Shown one piece after another: positions 1 to 12,714 of a stretch of DNA of 64,000 nt. The notes beneath the pieces are model-generated. The model was not told the origin of the DNA and did not search any database. It saw nothing but the letters and a program-made list of their open reading frames with translations. The stretch's first letter is position 1. The number at the start of each line of letters is the position of its first letter. This stretch comes from Climacteris rufus (Eukaryota > Chordata > Aves > Passeriformes > Climacteridae). A program made the position numbers and the translations under genes. The stretch covers positions 1,116,036 to 1,180,035 of the forward strand of contig VZRZ01000586.1 in NCBI GenBank assembly GCA_013398175.1, given 5' to 3'.

Positions 1-2866
1 TTGACATAGTGTTGTGTGGGATTTTGAGGTCACACAGGGAAGTAAAGGATTAGTATGGGAATTACTGAGGACTTAGTGAGTCAGTAAGTTCTTTGAGGAG
101 AAAGAGCAAATTATAATGAAAGACAACATGTTGATGAAGTAGTAACTGGTCTGCTAATGGATTTCCTCAAAAAATGGTATTTAAATGGCTCTCTACATCC
201 TTACTAATGTCAATTGCACAAAATCTAGACACACTGATGACAAAGAGAGAACAGAGCATTATCACTAGGAAGGATGGGAATCTTACAGGACAAACATGAG
301 CAACCACAAACTAAACTCAATAGTACAAAATACAGGAAAGAAGCATTTAGAAACTAAAAAATGTCACCTGTTCAGAAAGGACAGTGGAGACAAAGGTCCT
401 AGTGATATTACACAGTTACAAGATAAAGTATCTGAGCTGGTTGTAAGAGACAAATTTTACTATAAAATCCATTTGCAGTAAAGTGGGAAAACAGTAACAT
501 TCTCAGCTGTATTAATTAATTCTGACCATCACTCACTGCCTTTTTCTTTTTCCTTATTGCCATCATCCAATCACCTGTCAATTAAATCAGCATTTAATTC
601 TGAGGAAGATTGTCATTATAATAAAGAGCAGAATTGCCTTTACCTTGACTCTACAGTATGCCAAGACTGACAGAACTACCAGAAAACCAAGTCTTTTTAT
701 TCTTATTCTAAAAAATCACACTTGAAATATCTTTTCTTACAGAATGCCACAAGACTGAAGTTGGCCGAAGTCAAGAGTTTCGTAAGTTCCTACTCTGCAA
801 GTTCCACATTTTGGCATGTGGGTTACATGTGCTATTAAATCTGCCCACTTACATCTTTTCCTTCTGGTACATGTAATCATAAATTTCCTATCAAAGGAAA
901 ACAGGGCAAAACAAATACAGTAACAACAGAACTAGGCACTTGTCCTGAAGAAACAAACACTCCTTTAAATAAAACTTGCTGGGCATCCTGAACTCACTGG
1001 CATGGTTCACATCTGTAAATATATTCTGACCTTGATGTGGGATCAGGTTCATGACATCTTATGGCTTTTAACTTGGACTTTACTTCTTCTTTTAGAGAAA
1101 ATCTATGTGACTTTTTATAAGTGCCACATTTTTAACAAATACAGAAAAAGTACTTAAAATATTTCTAACTACAGAAACTACTTATTTCATAGAATATATT
1201 TTTTGAATAGAATAATATTCTTATACCTGTCAGAGGAAGGGAGACAATTCTCTTGGTTTTCTTAGAAGTACAAATAATCTATTCCTATAAACTCTGATTT
1301 CAAATCAAATTAATAGAAGTAGATCACACAATGTCATACAAACACTATCAGAACACTGATGATATTTTTTCATCATTTTAGTCCATTCAGAAGTTCACTT
1401 AAGTGAAAATACTGAGATTATTTGCATGATGATTCTTCATTTAACAAAGTGGAATTCATGTTTTTGTTGTAGCGTATGAATTCAGTGTTCTTGAATGGGA
1501 AAACATAGAACTAGTCCTGTGGCAGGAAGAGGAAGCTTTTACCTTGTTTTCTTGTTGTATTTTAATTCTGACCAGAAGAAAAAGAAGCCCTCATGGTACT
1601 AAGTGAAAAATGCACTCTGTTATTACATCCTGTGGACAACAAATAACATGGTAGTGGACTTCATGTGGAGGACTTCCTTGGCTTATTAAGTGTCAGTGTT
1701 CGTGTTACAGAAAAACAAGCAAGCTGTATTTTTCTGGCAAAGAGTGCAGGGGATCCACAGGATTTTTATAGAGGAACATTTGTCAACATGTTTTTCCCAA
1801 TATTCTTTACTGTTAACAATAAAACCTAGGCTAAATTTTGAGGACTGAGCATTAAGAATGTAAAATCTGCAGTTTAATAATTATAAATTTAGATACCTTC
1901 AGAAAAAAATTCTTTGCAGTCTAGATGGTAACCATTTGAACTTGAGAAAACAAGACTAAAAGGAAAAAAAACCTCAAAAATAATCACTGATAGTCAGAGT
2001 GCACAAAGTAAACCTGATTAATTCCTTTGGAAAGAACATGCAAAATATCTCTGGGCCATAAGATCTCTTGCTATTGATTAACTCCATTTTAGCCAAAGAA
2101 TTTCCCACTTCTGCTCTTCTTTTATTATCTAAACTTCGATTTGAAAAGGGATCAAACAGAGTAAAACTAAGTTTTCTTTCCATTCATTGAGTAATCACGC
2201 AAGAAGGTTAAGCCTGAAGAAGAGAAAAAGTAAGAAGGGAAAATGATTTTTAAGTTTTTTTCTAATATACTTTATCAAACACAAAAACAGAGTACAGTTC
2301 AGTCTTTATTTTGTTCATTCCCTTAAAATAGTGCAATTTGTAAATACATAATAAAAGTACCTGTCACTTTCAGGCAAAATCTATACAGCAATTAAAAGAA
2401 TAAATATTCCTTCTTGTATTTTAGCTACTAGACATTGATCTGATGACCAAATATTTACTATGTGCTGCCCTCCAACATAATAGAATAAAGAAATGAGATT
2501 TAAGAAGTAGTAACAGTGTCTGTAAGCTTTAGCAAATTGCATTAAGTACTACTCTTGATGCATTAATTAAAATTTTATTTCAAATTACTGATTCAGATGA
2601 AGGAGTTAGCTATCCAGTCAATTTTACAATCCAGACAAAAATAAGATACAGCACACAGGAAGGTGAGAAGTCAGTATCAACTCAGGCTAAATAGTCAATG
2701 AATATTAGTGGGTAAACAAACTTTCCTTACTTCTTGCTATGCAAACAGTCAGTTCAGCAGTTCTGAAAGAGGAATGCTGATGGTAATGACAAAACAACGA
2801 AGTCAGTTGTTCACATCAGTACGTAAAGCTTCAAAGTTTACAGATAACATAATCACTACCATTCAT
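1..2866. other. Unique AT-rich sequence, no gene recognised
   Basis: The stretch has stop codons in all frames at short spacing. The only open frames are about 60-70 codons and resemble no protein I know. No repeat family, RNA gene or splice-flanked exon could be recognised. It is most simply intergenic or intronic. Confidence 0.6.
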
Positions 2867-2964
2867 AATACAGTGTTGACTTCTCCTGACATGTGTTTAA
2901 ACCTTATCTTATAAAATGTGTAATTTTTAAATAATGTAATCTCACCTTCTTCAAAAGCACCTTA
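2867..2964. repeat. 98-base block, first copy of an exact duplication beside an N
   Basis: This block, starting AATACAGTGTTGACTTC and ending AAAAGCACCTTA, recurs with no visible difference at 2984-3081. Between the copies are 18 bases (2965-2982) and one N at 2983. The identity of the copies and the N suggest two contig ends joined without merging their overlap, rather than a real tandem duplication. Confidence 0.85.
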
Positions 2965-2982
2965 TCTTTTATGAACTTTTTT

Positions 2983-2983
2983 N
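2983..2983. other. Single ambiguous base (N), likely contig join
   Basis: This is the only N noticed in the window. It follows a T-rich run (ACTTTTTT) that could be the low-quality end of a read, and the 98-base duplicate begins at the next base. Confidence 0.8.
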
Positions 2984-3081
2984 AATACAGTGTTGACTTC
3001 TCCTGACATGTGTTTAAACCTTATCTTATAAAATGTGTAATTTTTAAATAATGTAATCTCACCTTCTTCAAAAGCACCTTA
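2984..3081. repeat. 98-base block, second copy
   Basis: Identical to 2867-2964. After this copy the sequence continues as ACAACACAATC, whereas after the first copy it reads TCTTTTATGAAC. The second continuation is probably the true genomic one, because the first runs into the N. Confidence 0.85.
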
Positions 3082-6000
3082 CAACACAATCAGCAGCCCA
3101 TTGAAAGGCTTAGCAGAATATGTTATTTGTATTGCAAGAGAGTGATCACTATAAAAAAATGTGTGTTAGTGTGTACACTAAAGTCCAGGCAAATGGTACA
3201 TACTGACTATATATAAAAAATACTACAAACAGGATGTTCCACTGACTTTGCTTCTCTGTTCCTGACTAAATAAATCTATTCCTTATCATCTGATTTTACA
3301 CATACTTTCTACATGAGTAAGGATACTGTATTTTATTAAGACAGTTTGGAACTGCTAAAGTTTCTGTTGGGTCTAGAAGATACCTGTATTTTTGGCTCTT
3401 TCACATGGTAAAGCTAACCAAAATGCAGACATAGACGTATTACCTTGAGAATATTTAGGGCTTATTGAGTTTCACAGCAATGAGTATTCTGAGTCAAATA
3501 AAACTGGGATCCACACACATAGTAAGGTGTGACGAACATGGATGGTGTCTCTTATGTTCCCAGTTCCTTCTCTTTAACCTTGTCTCAGAAAAAAAATAGG
3601 AGTTATGATAAGCACAGCTGTTTGGAAGTTCCTGAGATGAGGGTTTTGAACACAAGCATAGGGACTGTTATTTGTAATGCATTTTACCATTCTTTACCTT
3701 TTGACCAGAGAGGTTCCTGGTGTTTTGCAGAACAGGTTAGAGAGCTCCAATGTATACTATCACATTGGTTTTCACTCTCATTTGAAAGCTTTTGAATGCA
3801 TTTTATGAATGATTTTTCATCTTTGTTCATTGCAGTTTGGACTTAATCAGATAACAATAAGACTTTACAACTGATCTTGCAAATAGATATTGAAATTGCC
3901 TTCTGCTAGACAAACAACATTTTAAGCTTCACAATAGACTAGATGTGTATGACAGACATTATTTAGATTAGATTTCTATTTCCTTGGCTTTAGGTTTATA
4001 TTGTGTTATAGGACTGTAGTAGAGTGTGAAAAGCTAGAAAAATAGTATGTATGTTATTTCCTTTTCCACTGCTGAATTACTTCAGTCTTTTTCCCCCCCT
4101 AACTTTAAGTCACTGCGTCTTCCCTTTGGCTAAACAAAACATAAACCCTTGTAAAAAAACTTTTTGTTATTCATATGCAATGCAGCTGTGAAATTAGACT
4201 AACATTAACTTTTTTTCTAAGTAGCTATATAGTCCTATGCACTTCTAAGTAAGAGCAGTGGAGGAGGCATGAAAGGAGAATCAGAAAAGGAATACAGAAC
4301 GGTCTTGAATCTGAACTAACATGATATTGTGACAAGCCAAAAGATTTGATGAGGTAATACACATACTCCATGGTGTTGAATGATTGTACTAGTCCATGTG
4401 GAAAGCTCACTTACCAAGCTCACTTAATGTAGATATATGAACCAATAACTGTTTATTGCTTCAACAGATGTTGTCCTCAATTTCTTCAGATTCAGACATA
4501 TAGATGATGTAATATAAGAATGTGAATCAAAAAAGCTGAGATCACTCATTTATTGATTTGACTTTTCATGCTCAAATTATTTAGTTGATGGATGATGTTA
4601 GGTGTAAAAAGTAATAAAAACATAGCACTAGACTACCTCCATCTTTTTTCTAGTGGTTTATGAAGGTGTATGGGATGGATTCATACTTGTCTGGGGACAT
4701 ATTTTCTTCATTGGTTTCCAGCCTTTGCAAATACCCTAGCCATTTCAATATCCACGAAACTTGAGAGATAAGGCTGCAGTACAAAGGTATTATTTGATTA
4801 TGAGCAGCATCAATTAGTTTTCCTCCTTAGTACTTTGGGATCTGTATTTCTACACTTGATATCTGATCTTTTCAGAGCTTGGCCTGGGCTTTTACAGGTA
4901 GCTGTTGTTACTTTGCTACTCTATGTATCCATTCTGAAGGTTCTGTTTGTTTGCCTAAGGCCTGAGCTAAGGTGCTTTCAGAAGCTATATCCTTTTAGAG
5001 GGAAGTTCTTTCATTCTCTTCCTACTCATCACTGTCAATCCCACACAGTAGTTATACCAGGGAGTTCTTCAAACTGGCTGGAATATTATCCTCATAGCAT
5101 GATGCTAGATGACAATATAATGACACAACTCTCCAGAATACAGCCTGGGAACTGTTAAGATAAATCAAAATATTCTCAATATTTTTTTTTATAAAATCTG
5201 AATATCTTCTCACTGTTTTTTCAAGTCTACAAACAGTAGTGCTAGTTAACACCTAATAAGTTACCTTAAGAGACTTGAATTTATGTTCCTGTTCCACTTC
5301 TTATTTGCTCTTGAGCAAGTGACGTAAGATGAAATTTTTGAATATATACAGTTAAACACACAGAAAAATTAGGAGGTGAGGCTTGCATCTTAAAGCTCTG
5401 AAGGACAAAGATTTACACTGCATGCAAAACTTGCAGCTGAGGAATTAATAGTGCTGAAGAGTCTGACAGCTGTCCCTGAATACTCAGGTCTAGAAGCAAC
5501 AAACCCATGCTCATGAAATCCTCTATTCAATGTAATAAATCCTGTTCCTCAAGAATATCTGCTCAGACACAACATGAATACAATTTTAGATGAAACTTCC
5601 TATGATTTTTTTTCCCCAGTTTTGGAAAGACGCTAGTGCCCATTTCCTGTGAAATTACTTTTTTTTTTGTTCAACTTGTTTAGGATGTCTGCATTGTGAC
5701 ATCTGAATCTTATCTGTTTCTGCATCTGAAACAAATATTCACCAAATATTTAAAAATGTGGAGATTAACCTCCTGCTATTTAAATCTCTGATTTCGGAAA
5801 GAAGTTAAATAGCACCTTCTGGAAATGCCTCAAGTGTTCTAAGACACTGCTAATAAGAGGCAGGTAAATAGCTAACATAACTGTCACTTTTATGACATAC
5901 TAAAACAAATTTAAATAATTTAGCCAATATAATTAATCTACACCTGATAGTCCATAAGCAGGCTGAATTGTTTCCTAGAATAAAAGAAAATGTCTAAGGC

Positions 6001-9000
6001 AAACTTGACAACCTTCCACCTTTACTCCGGATGAACATTATATCTGTCTGTCAAATTTTTCAATGATTTTACATTGCTGCTTCGTTAGAGACCATAGTAG
6101 TACAGACAGCAGAATTTAGCCCAGCTCTTTGTTAAGAGCAGACAGTAAAAAACTATCAAACATACCCCACCACCATTACCACCATCACCAACCCCCCCCC
6201 ACATGCACATATCTGCAGCCTGCCAGCTTATTAGTGCTAATATTTACCACCATGACTACCAGCCCCAGGAGATATGTGAAGCAAAATGTAAGCAAAGGCT
6301 GGTGATATGTCCATTTAAAAGTGCAAACATGCTAAAAGAAAGTCTGCACTTCAAAGCAGTCTGCCATGGTGAAGTCACCAACAGGACTTCTAACAATTCA
6401 ATTTTTATAAATGAGTGCCCAGTAAGCTAATACACTTTTTAAATACAAGTTTTTTGTGCCAAATGATAAAGTAAAATCATTATCAATATGGTAAAATAAA
6501 TGAACTTTCAACAAGAATTGACGGTGCACATTGTGTATGTGCTTTGTCAGTCCTGCACATGGCACAAAGGCGACTTATCTGAAACAAATCTCTCCTGTAA
6601 AGGAGGAATAGGAATCAGTAAATATATAAAGCGGTTATCACAGAAGGTGATAACATTTATGATGTGCCAATTGTATTGTGTGCAATATACAGGACAAATG
6701 GGTTTCATATGTATGTTTATTGTCCAAATGTGCGCCAACAGGCAGGGTAGTTTAAGAAAGGTTCACACTGAGAGATCTCCCATCTATTACTGTAGATGAG
6801 GTGGTTGTCTTTTTATCCAGGTGATATTCTGATCTTCTTCTTCCCCCTGATGCAAGGCTTGGATTGTTGCATTAAATGTTTGCTTTTAAACAAGCTCTGG
6901 TGTCTTGTGATAAGAAGAAAACTCAGTCTCATGGAAACGAACTCAAACCTGGACTAGCTTTGGTGTCACAAGTTTGCTTGTAGTGACAATGAATGGAGAA
7001 AAAAATCAGAATTGAAACCCTTACAAAATCACACCAAATCTTCCTACCAAATTTGTAGGAAAATCAGCATAACAACAGCTGTATTTGCCATATCTAACAA
7101 AAAAGTTTTCTACAAATTCTCTATCTTACATCATCTTGCAGCAGCAACTTCAATCACCTAATTGAACTTGATGTGAAAAAGTGGTTCTTTTTATTACAAA
7201 AAATAATGTATACTATAAGACCCAAAGTCTGCCTAACCCAGGCTTCTGACCCCGGCAGAGACCAATGCAGATGCTGTAGAGGAAATGGAAGAATTCTGCT
7301 ATTGACAAAAACCCCATGCCTATGGATCACCAATTAAAAGAAAAGGTACACAACAAAAGACAAAATGCCAACAGCCACAACTCATATTGCCACATTCTCT
7401 TCCACCCTCCTTAAAAGCAAATTATCTCTGCGTCTTACTCCTATGCTACTATGTCACAAATAAGGGGTAGGTGCAAGTTACCTCGGGTTGTCTACTGCAG
7501 TTCATTTACTGAACTGTCCTATGTCCTTCATTTTCTACACTCAAAGACTACAAAATTCTGATGGTCTCCTGTATCTGTGGATTGAATTCTACATATATGT
7601 AGAAATAAATCTCTGTGACTTCCTTTAATGAGATTAAATCAGTTACTAATGTAAATATGACTACATGATGTGGTGTATCAGCATATGATGTAATTGCCAC
7701 TTTTTTTTAGTTTATTTGGGACTGTGTACCATTGTGTAACTAACACAGTTAAAGCATCATTTCTTGATAAAAGAAGGATGTTGATATTATACATATCTTT
7801 AAAAATTAAATGACTTCTCTTCTACTCAGGAACTCTAGATGAAGAGAAATTGTAAAATCATAAAGAGATGAAATCCAGGGAGATAAATGATTTGATATGG
7901 TAATTAAGTGACATTGTGATAAGAACTTTAGAAATATGATAGATAGACTTTGCAATACACTGTTTCATTGATAATCTTTCTGCATACATACTCATTCTTT
8001 CCTCTTCAGAACAATATTCAGCTGCTAATCTCTTTATACATGTACTTGTTCTTTGCCCTTTTGGACTCATTCAGAGCCACATGAATCACTGCCCTTCCAG
8101 TTCACATAGCATTCTATGAACATTGCTGACGGTTCAGCTAGCACACAAATCACAGGCAATAAATATGTAAATTGTTCATTTTCATGTAAACACAAAGAGT
8201 TCAATAGACTTTTCAGGCACAAAGAGAGTTGCTGGAAGTTGGGCACCTTCTAAGAAATGAAGCATGACTGGGAGAAGTTTACCCTGATTATTGATAAAAT
8301 TAACTAAAACAATTAAATACTTTGCTACTATTTGCATATGCTAGTACAAAAAATATTATAGGATTTATAGAAAATATAATCTTGTTTTATCTTGAGAAAA
8401 AAAGTAAATTCACACTTTAATAGTCGTATAAAAACTTTTGTTGAAAATAATTAATGCAGTTGTAGGCATTAAAATCTTAGCCTCAGAGAACAAAGAAAGG
8501 AACCTAAAGTAAATAGTTAATTTGGGAGGTGACGCACCAAATCAGCCTAAATATTAAAACTGTCCATAACCAAGTTATACAGGAATGTTTTTCTTGCTAA
8601 TTCCTCAGTTATCTTAACACCTTAAATTTTCTTCCTCATCTGTCTTACTTGAAGGCAATTGCACAACCGTTATGAATAAACTTGTCCTAAATTCACCAAA
8701 GTAATTGTCTTTGCTGTCGGTATGGAATATGACAGTGTAGAAGTCAGATATATAGTTGCTTCAAAACACCGTCCTTAAAAAAAAAACAAAACAACAAGAC
8801 CTGCAGCTATCTTCACTCCCCCAAAGAAAGAAAACTTACCAAAAAAATCACAGATCACTTCAGAGGGGACTTATCTACAGCTCATTTGTTAGAGTTGAAC
8901 TTTAAAATTTATACTATTTTCTATTGCATTTTACAACATGGCCAGTTAATAATTTAGGGTTGCCTTGTACATTTTGATTGTCCCTTTTATGACTACAGTT

Positions 9001-9986
9001 TCGAGTAGTTTCAGCTTATATGCTTTCTATCCATTTTTCTTTAAAATACCTTGTTTCATAGATCTGTGAACATCTATCTTGCCAGATGCTCAGCAGTCAG
9101 CACTTCCACAGCCTTCCCTGCTTGCTGTGTCGCATATTACCTGCCATGTCTGCAGCCTGTCTCACACAGCCTGACTCGGTGTTATGTTAAACAGTTTTGC
9201 TGCCACTGTGTTGCCTTTCTTGCCCTGAGCTCTGCATGCAGCACTGATTGCTACCGTGCAGACCTATTTTTGCTGTACAGTCATTTCATGCCTCGGTGAT
9301 TTCACCTTTACAGCTCTTACTAATAAATAACTGTGCAACTGTAATAATACAGTAGGTAAAGCAGCTGTTTTCTATCTTGATGCATAGAGTTGCTGTCTGT
9401 CTCTCTTAATTTGACACACTGTTTGACATCATATTTGACCAATACCCATATGATTTGACATGTCCATGCTCAGTGCATATGCCAGCATGTTGAACTCATA
9501 CAGCAATTAGTAATTGTCAATGCATGTATTAATGTAATATGATAATGTCAGATCTTTGATACAGGTTAGTAGTGGATGTTTCAGATATGCTTTAAAGAAA
9601 GACTTTGCACTAGAAAAGCATGTTAATAAGCTTGTAAAGTGTTTTTTCCTTATTCCTTTCAGTTAGCCTAAAGGTTGTTCTCTGAAGAATGAGAATTTAT
9701 AGCTGGTAAGTATATGGTGTTGATGCAAGCAATATTCTCCGAGTCTTATCACTGTGGTTTATTTTTCAATTGGAAATGTTTCTAGAATCTGGCACTTTGG
9801 GGATTGACTTTGGAATTATTTGAAAGGATTGGCTGTAAAGTTTGGACTAAATTTCACAGAATGTCTCCTTTTACAGGTCAAGGTCTAATTTTTTTCACCA
9901 TTTTGTTTCCCTGTGATTTCATTTTCCTCTCCTACCTAAATGAAACCTTTGGGATTCTGCAAATCTCATTTTATATGGAAAGAAGG
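3082..9986. other. Unique AT-rich sequence, no gene recognised
   Basis: No interspersed repeat was recognised. There is a C-rich run near 6189-6200 following a CCACCAT/CACCAC-rich patch. The open frames (for example 75 codons at 6203 and 99 codons at 6500) resemble no known family and lack a convincing exon context. The stretch may hold conserved noncoding elements, which cannot be judged without alignment. Confidence 0.55.
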
Positions 9987-10255
9987 CAACCAGTGACAGG
10001 ATGAGAGGACAGAGTCTTAAGCTGTGCCAGAGGAAGTTTAGGTTGGACATTAGTAAGAACTTATTCACAGAAAGGGTGACTAAACATTGGAATGGACTGT
10101 CCAGTGAGGTGGTGGAGTCACCAACACTGGAGGTCTTTAAGAAAAGTTTGGATGTGGCAGTCAGTGACATGGTCTGGTTGAAAAGGTGGTGTTTAGTCCT
10201 AGGCTGAACTCGATGATCTCAGAGGTCTTTTCTGGCCTAACCGATTTTGTGATAA
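9987..10255 (+). mobile_element. CR1 LINE, 3' end fragment, sense on plus
   Basis: The sequence runs through the last part of the CR1 reverse-transcriptase ORF and its short 3' UTR. A frame here reads KFRLDISKNLFTERVTKHW, then NGLSSEVVESPTLEVFKKSLD, which is the conserved C-terminal tail of avian CR1 ORF2 proteins. It is followed by GATGATCTCAGAGGTCTTTT and a decayed octamer tail GATTTTGTGAT. The copy is 5'-truncated, as most CR1 copies are, and cannot be active. A further octamer-like ATTCTGTG sits at 10631, beyond an inserted LTR, so the tail is split. Confidence 0.92.
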
Positions 10256-10630
10256 TGTTGCCTTAGGTTTTAACCCTTATATTTTTCAAATTCTGTATTG
10301 CCTGGCTTATACAGATGTAACAGTGCCACTCTGGACTTAGTCTTCAAGGACTCTTAGGCTGCCCAGACCCAAGCGTCTAAAGGGAGGGGGGAGCGAGCTA
10401 AGGGAGCTAGTGGGAAATTGCAAAGTTTTAATTGGTGAATTTATGCTGATATGCAAATGGACCAAACCTATAAAGATGTGGAGAACTTGTGACTTGTCGT
10501 CCCTTTTGGGTGATGCCCCTAGGGGGGCTTTATCTGCCCTAAATGTACCTTTGAAGCCTTTCGAATACCCACCTTTTATTCCCTTACTCCAGACTGGCCT
10601 CAGTTTTTGGGCTTGCCTTTTTAGGCAACA
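10256..10630 (+). mobile_element. Solo LTR of an endogenous retrovirus (375 bp), inserted in a CR1 tail
   Basis: The segment begins TGTTGCCT and ends AGGCAACA, a perfect 8-base inverted terminal repeat with the TG...CA ends of retroviral LTRs. Inside are an octamer motif ATGCAAAT at 10451-10458 and a TATA box TATAAAG at 10469-10475, which favours plus-strand transcription. CR1 tail sequence lies on both sides (GATTTTGTGAT before, ATTCTGTG after). No internal retroviral sequence adjoins it, so it is a solo LTR left by recombination, or an isolated copy. No clean target-site duplication is visible (GATAA against ATTCT), so the family is not assigned. The plus orientation is an inference from the TATA box. 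Confidence 0.72.
10469..10475 (+). promoter_or_regulatory. TATA box of the solo LTR
   Basis: TATAAAG lies in the middle of the LTR, 11 bases downstream of an ATGCAAAT octamer motif. The arrangement matches the U3 promoter of an LTR. Whether it still drives transcription is unknown. Confidence 0.5.
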
Positions 10631-10638
10631 ATTCTGTG
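10631..10638 (+). mobile_element. Residual CR1 tail octamer after the LTR
   Basis: ATTCTGTG directly follows the CA end of the LTR. It matches the CR1 3' octamer and is probably the continuation of the CR1 tail interrupted at 10255. Confidence 0.6.
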
Positions 10639-12425
10639 AAAATGTCACACATTGATTGTTTCATAAAACAGCTAAGTGGATTTTCTGTTACCTTACATTT
10701 TTAGACTATCTACTAAGTTATTAGACTGTCTAATATCTATCAAATCCTTCTCAACGTGTGGCTGTTTCTTTGACATTTATTCTGCCCCTGTCTTTTGGTA
10801 TCAGCCCTTCAACCTGTGCCATGAATCTGGAATGGTTAATTTCCTTCACTAGCTAGAAGGCTTGAGTAGAGTCTGACATCTGACTTTTGTTCCTATAAGT
10901 ACAAAGGTCAAATTCAGACTCAAACAAATATATTAAAGTCAAATTAGGAGCAATAAACACCAGATTTTGCAACAAGATTCCAGATGTTTCTTCAAAAAAC
11001 TAACATAGGCCATGATTTTATTTAATAGTAGCCTATATGGAAATTTTAATGCCTAATTATTAGAATTATTTTAAATCATGATTTTAACATTATAAAGACA
11101 TGTAAATTCTTCTTTAATTGCTTGCAAAAAAAATTTCAGATTTTATTCTGTTTCTGTAAGTACTTAAGTCTTACTCTTACATGAAAATTGAGTTTTATTG
11201 GTTCTTCACAACTGGTGCTCTCAGAAAACGCCACAGAACCCAGAATTCACAGAAAAAAAAGAATGAAGAGATGTCAGCAATGCATTCTTAACAAATATCT
11301 CATAGCTATTCTTCCGACTGTAAGTGGTAACAAGTATCAAATGTTCATAGCTGGCCCTATGGCAGAAAACTGAAAATACACATCTGGCTCTCATACAGGC
11401 AACAGCACACATAAGCTGTTGATGCCTGGTTGGTGGTGTGGAGAGCCAGGGTCTGTGGTGAGAGCATGGTCCAGAGGATATCTGTTCTGGCTTGTGGTCG
11501 GAGACAGAGAATACTCATGAGAGTCTTTGTGTAGCCTGTTCAGCACAGCCAACTCTTGGCTAATTAGCCCATCAAGAGAACTGGCTCTGCCTATACTTGC
11601 CTTTTATTAACTGAGATGGCCTACAATTTAAGTTTACTGACAGATATTTTTCTATTTGATTGGTGACACTGAACACATTCTTTCATTTCACACCTCATTT
11701 TGTTATATCTGAATGTATTAGCAATTTAGCAACTTGTTTTAACACCTAAATCCATGCATTATGGTGCAGAGAGAAATGATGGCCCTGCACAGGTAAAGAC
11801 GAATCCTGGAGATCTTGTTTTCAATCCCAGCTTGTCTGAAGGCAGTGTGCATAGACACAGAAAAGTCTCTGATAATTCAGCTTTTCCATAGGTGTTGAGA
11901 ACCTGTAACTCCCATTGAAAGGCTCTAATTAATATTTATGCAACCGTTGCTTTTAGAAAAAGAAGACTTCTGAATGTATGCTGTCGTGTTGGCTTGGAGA
12001 TCTGTCTTGACAGCCTTAGCACCTTCTGCAAGAGCAGACTATCTGTAAGACTCATGGAGGATGGAGGTCAGAGTCACGTATTTGAATATTCAGAGAAGAA
12101 GTGGTTTGGAAGTAACCATGAATTCAGCAAGCCTAAATCATGTCTCACTGAAGCAATTGTATTTTATGATAAATGAATAGATTTGGAGACAAGGAGAGAC
12201 TAGAGGATATCACCTACATTTACCTGTACCAAGCTTTTGACACTTAGTTTCCAGAATATATTAGGTACGTTAGAATGCCACGATGTGATTGGAAGGCCAT
12301 CATCCAGACCGAAAGTGATGTCTGGTCTCAGGGAGCCTTGGCAAATGGGTTGTATGCTGCCTAAAACCTGGTAGACACAATGTCTATACCATGATGTGTC
12401 TTGTTTAACACGTTCCCCCACGGCC
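10639..12425. other. Unique sequence, nothing recognised
   Basis: The stretch is AT-rich with a somewhat more GC-balanced part around 11410-11620. No repeat family, exon or RNA gene was recognised. Confidence 0.5.
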
Positions 12426-12714
12426 AGGGGGAGGAGAAGGAACACTTGTTTCTCATGTCAGCTGGTGACACCAAACCAGGGAAGCTGGTCACTACTGGAG
12501 AGCAGGGCTACCATGCAGAGGAACTGGGTCATGCTGCTGGAATGGGCCTTGTGCAGTTCAGCATGGAGAAATGCCAAGCCCTACCCCTAGGAAATCAGAG
12601 CCCCATGCAGCAGTACAGGCTAGACATGGCTTGTCTGGGCAGCAGCTCTGCAGAAAAAGCCCTGAGACCCTGGGGGACAGTGAGAACACTCTGGAGCTGA
12701 CAAGAGCCACCCCA
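12426..12714 (+). mobile_element. CR1 LINE fragment, C-terminal part of the reverse-transcriptase ORF
   Basis: A frame reads LMSAGDTKPGKLVTTGEQGY, later QFSMEKCQALPLGNQSPMQQ, then YRLDMACLGSSSAEKALRPW. This follows the CR1 ORF2 order: SAGDTKLGG...GR.A.Q.D..., F...KC..L.LG..NPM.QYRLG, SS.AEKDLG. The region lies downstream of the polymerase active site in the ORF. Both ends are truncated and the 3' UTR and octamer tail are absent, so the copy has been broken by deletion or is diverged beyond recognition. It is a dead fragment. Confidence 0.85.

Noticed and set aside
6203..6799. Two open frames (75 and 99 codons) considered as exons
   Set aside because: The translations resemble no known proteins and an opposite-strand frame overlaps. 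At most this could be conserved noncoding sequence.
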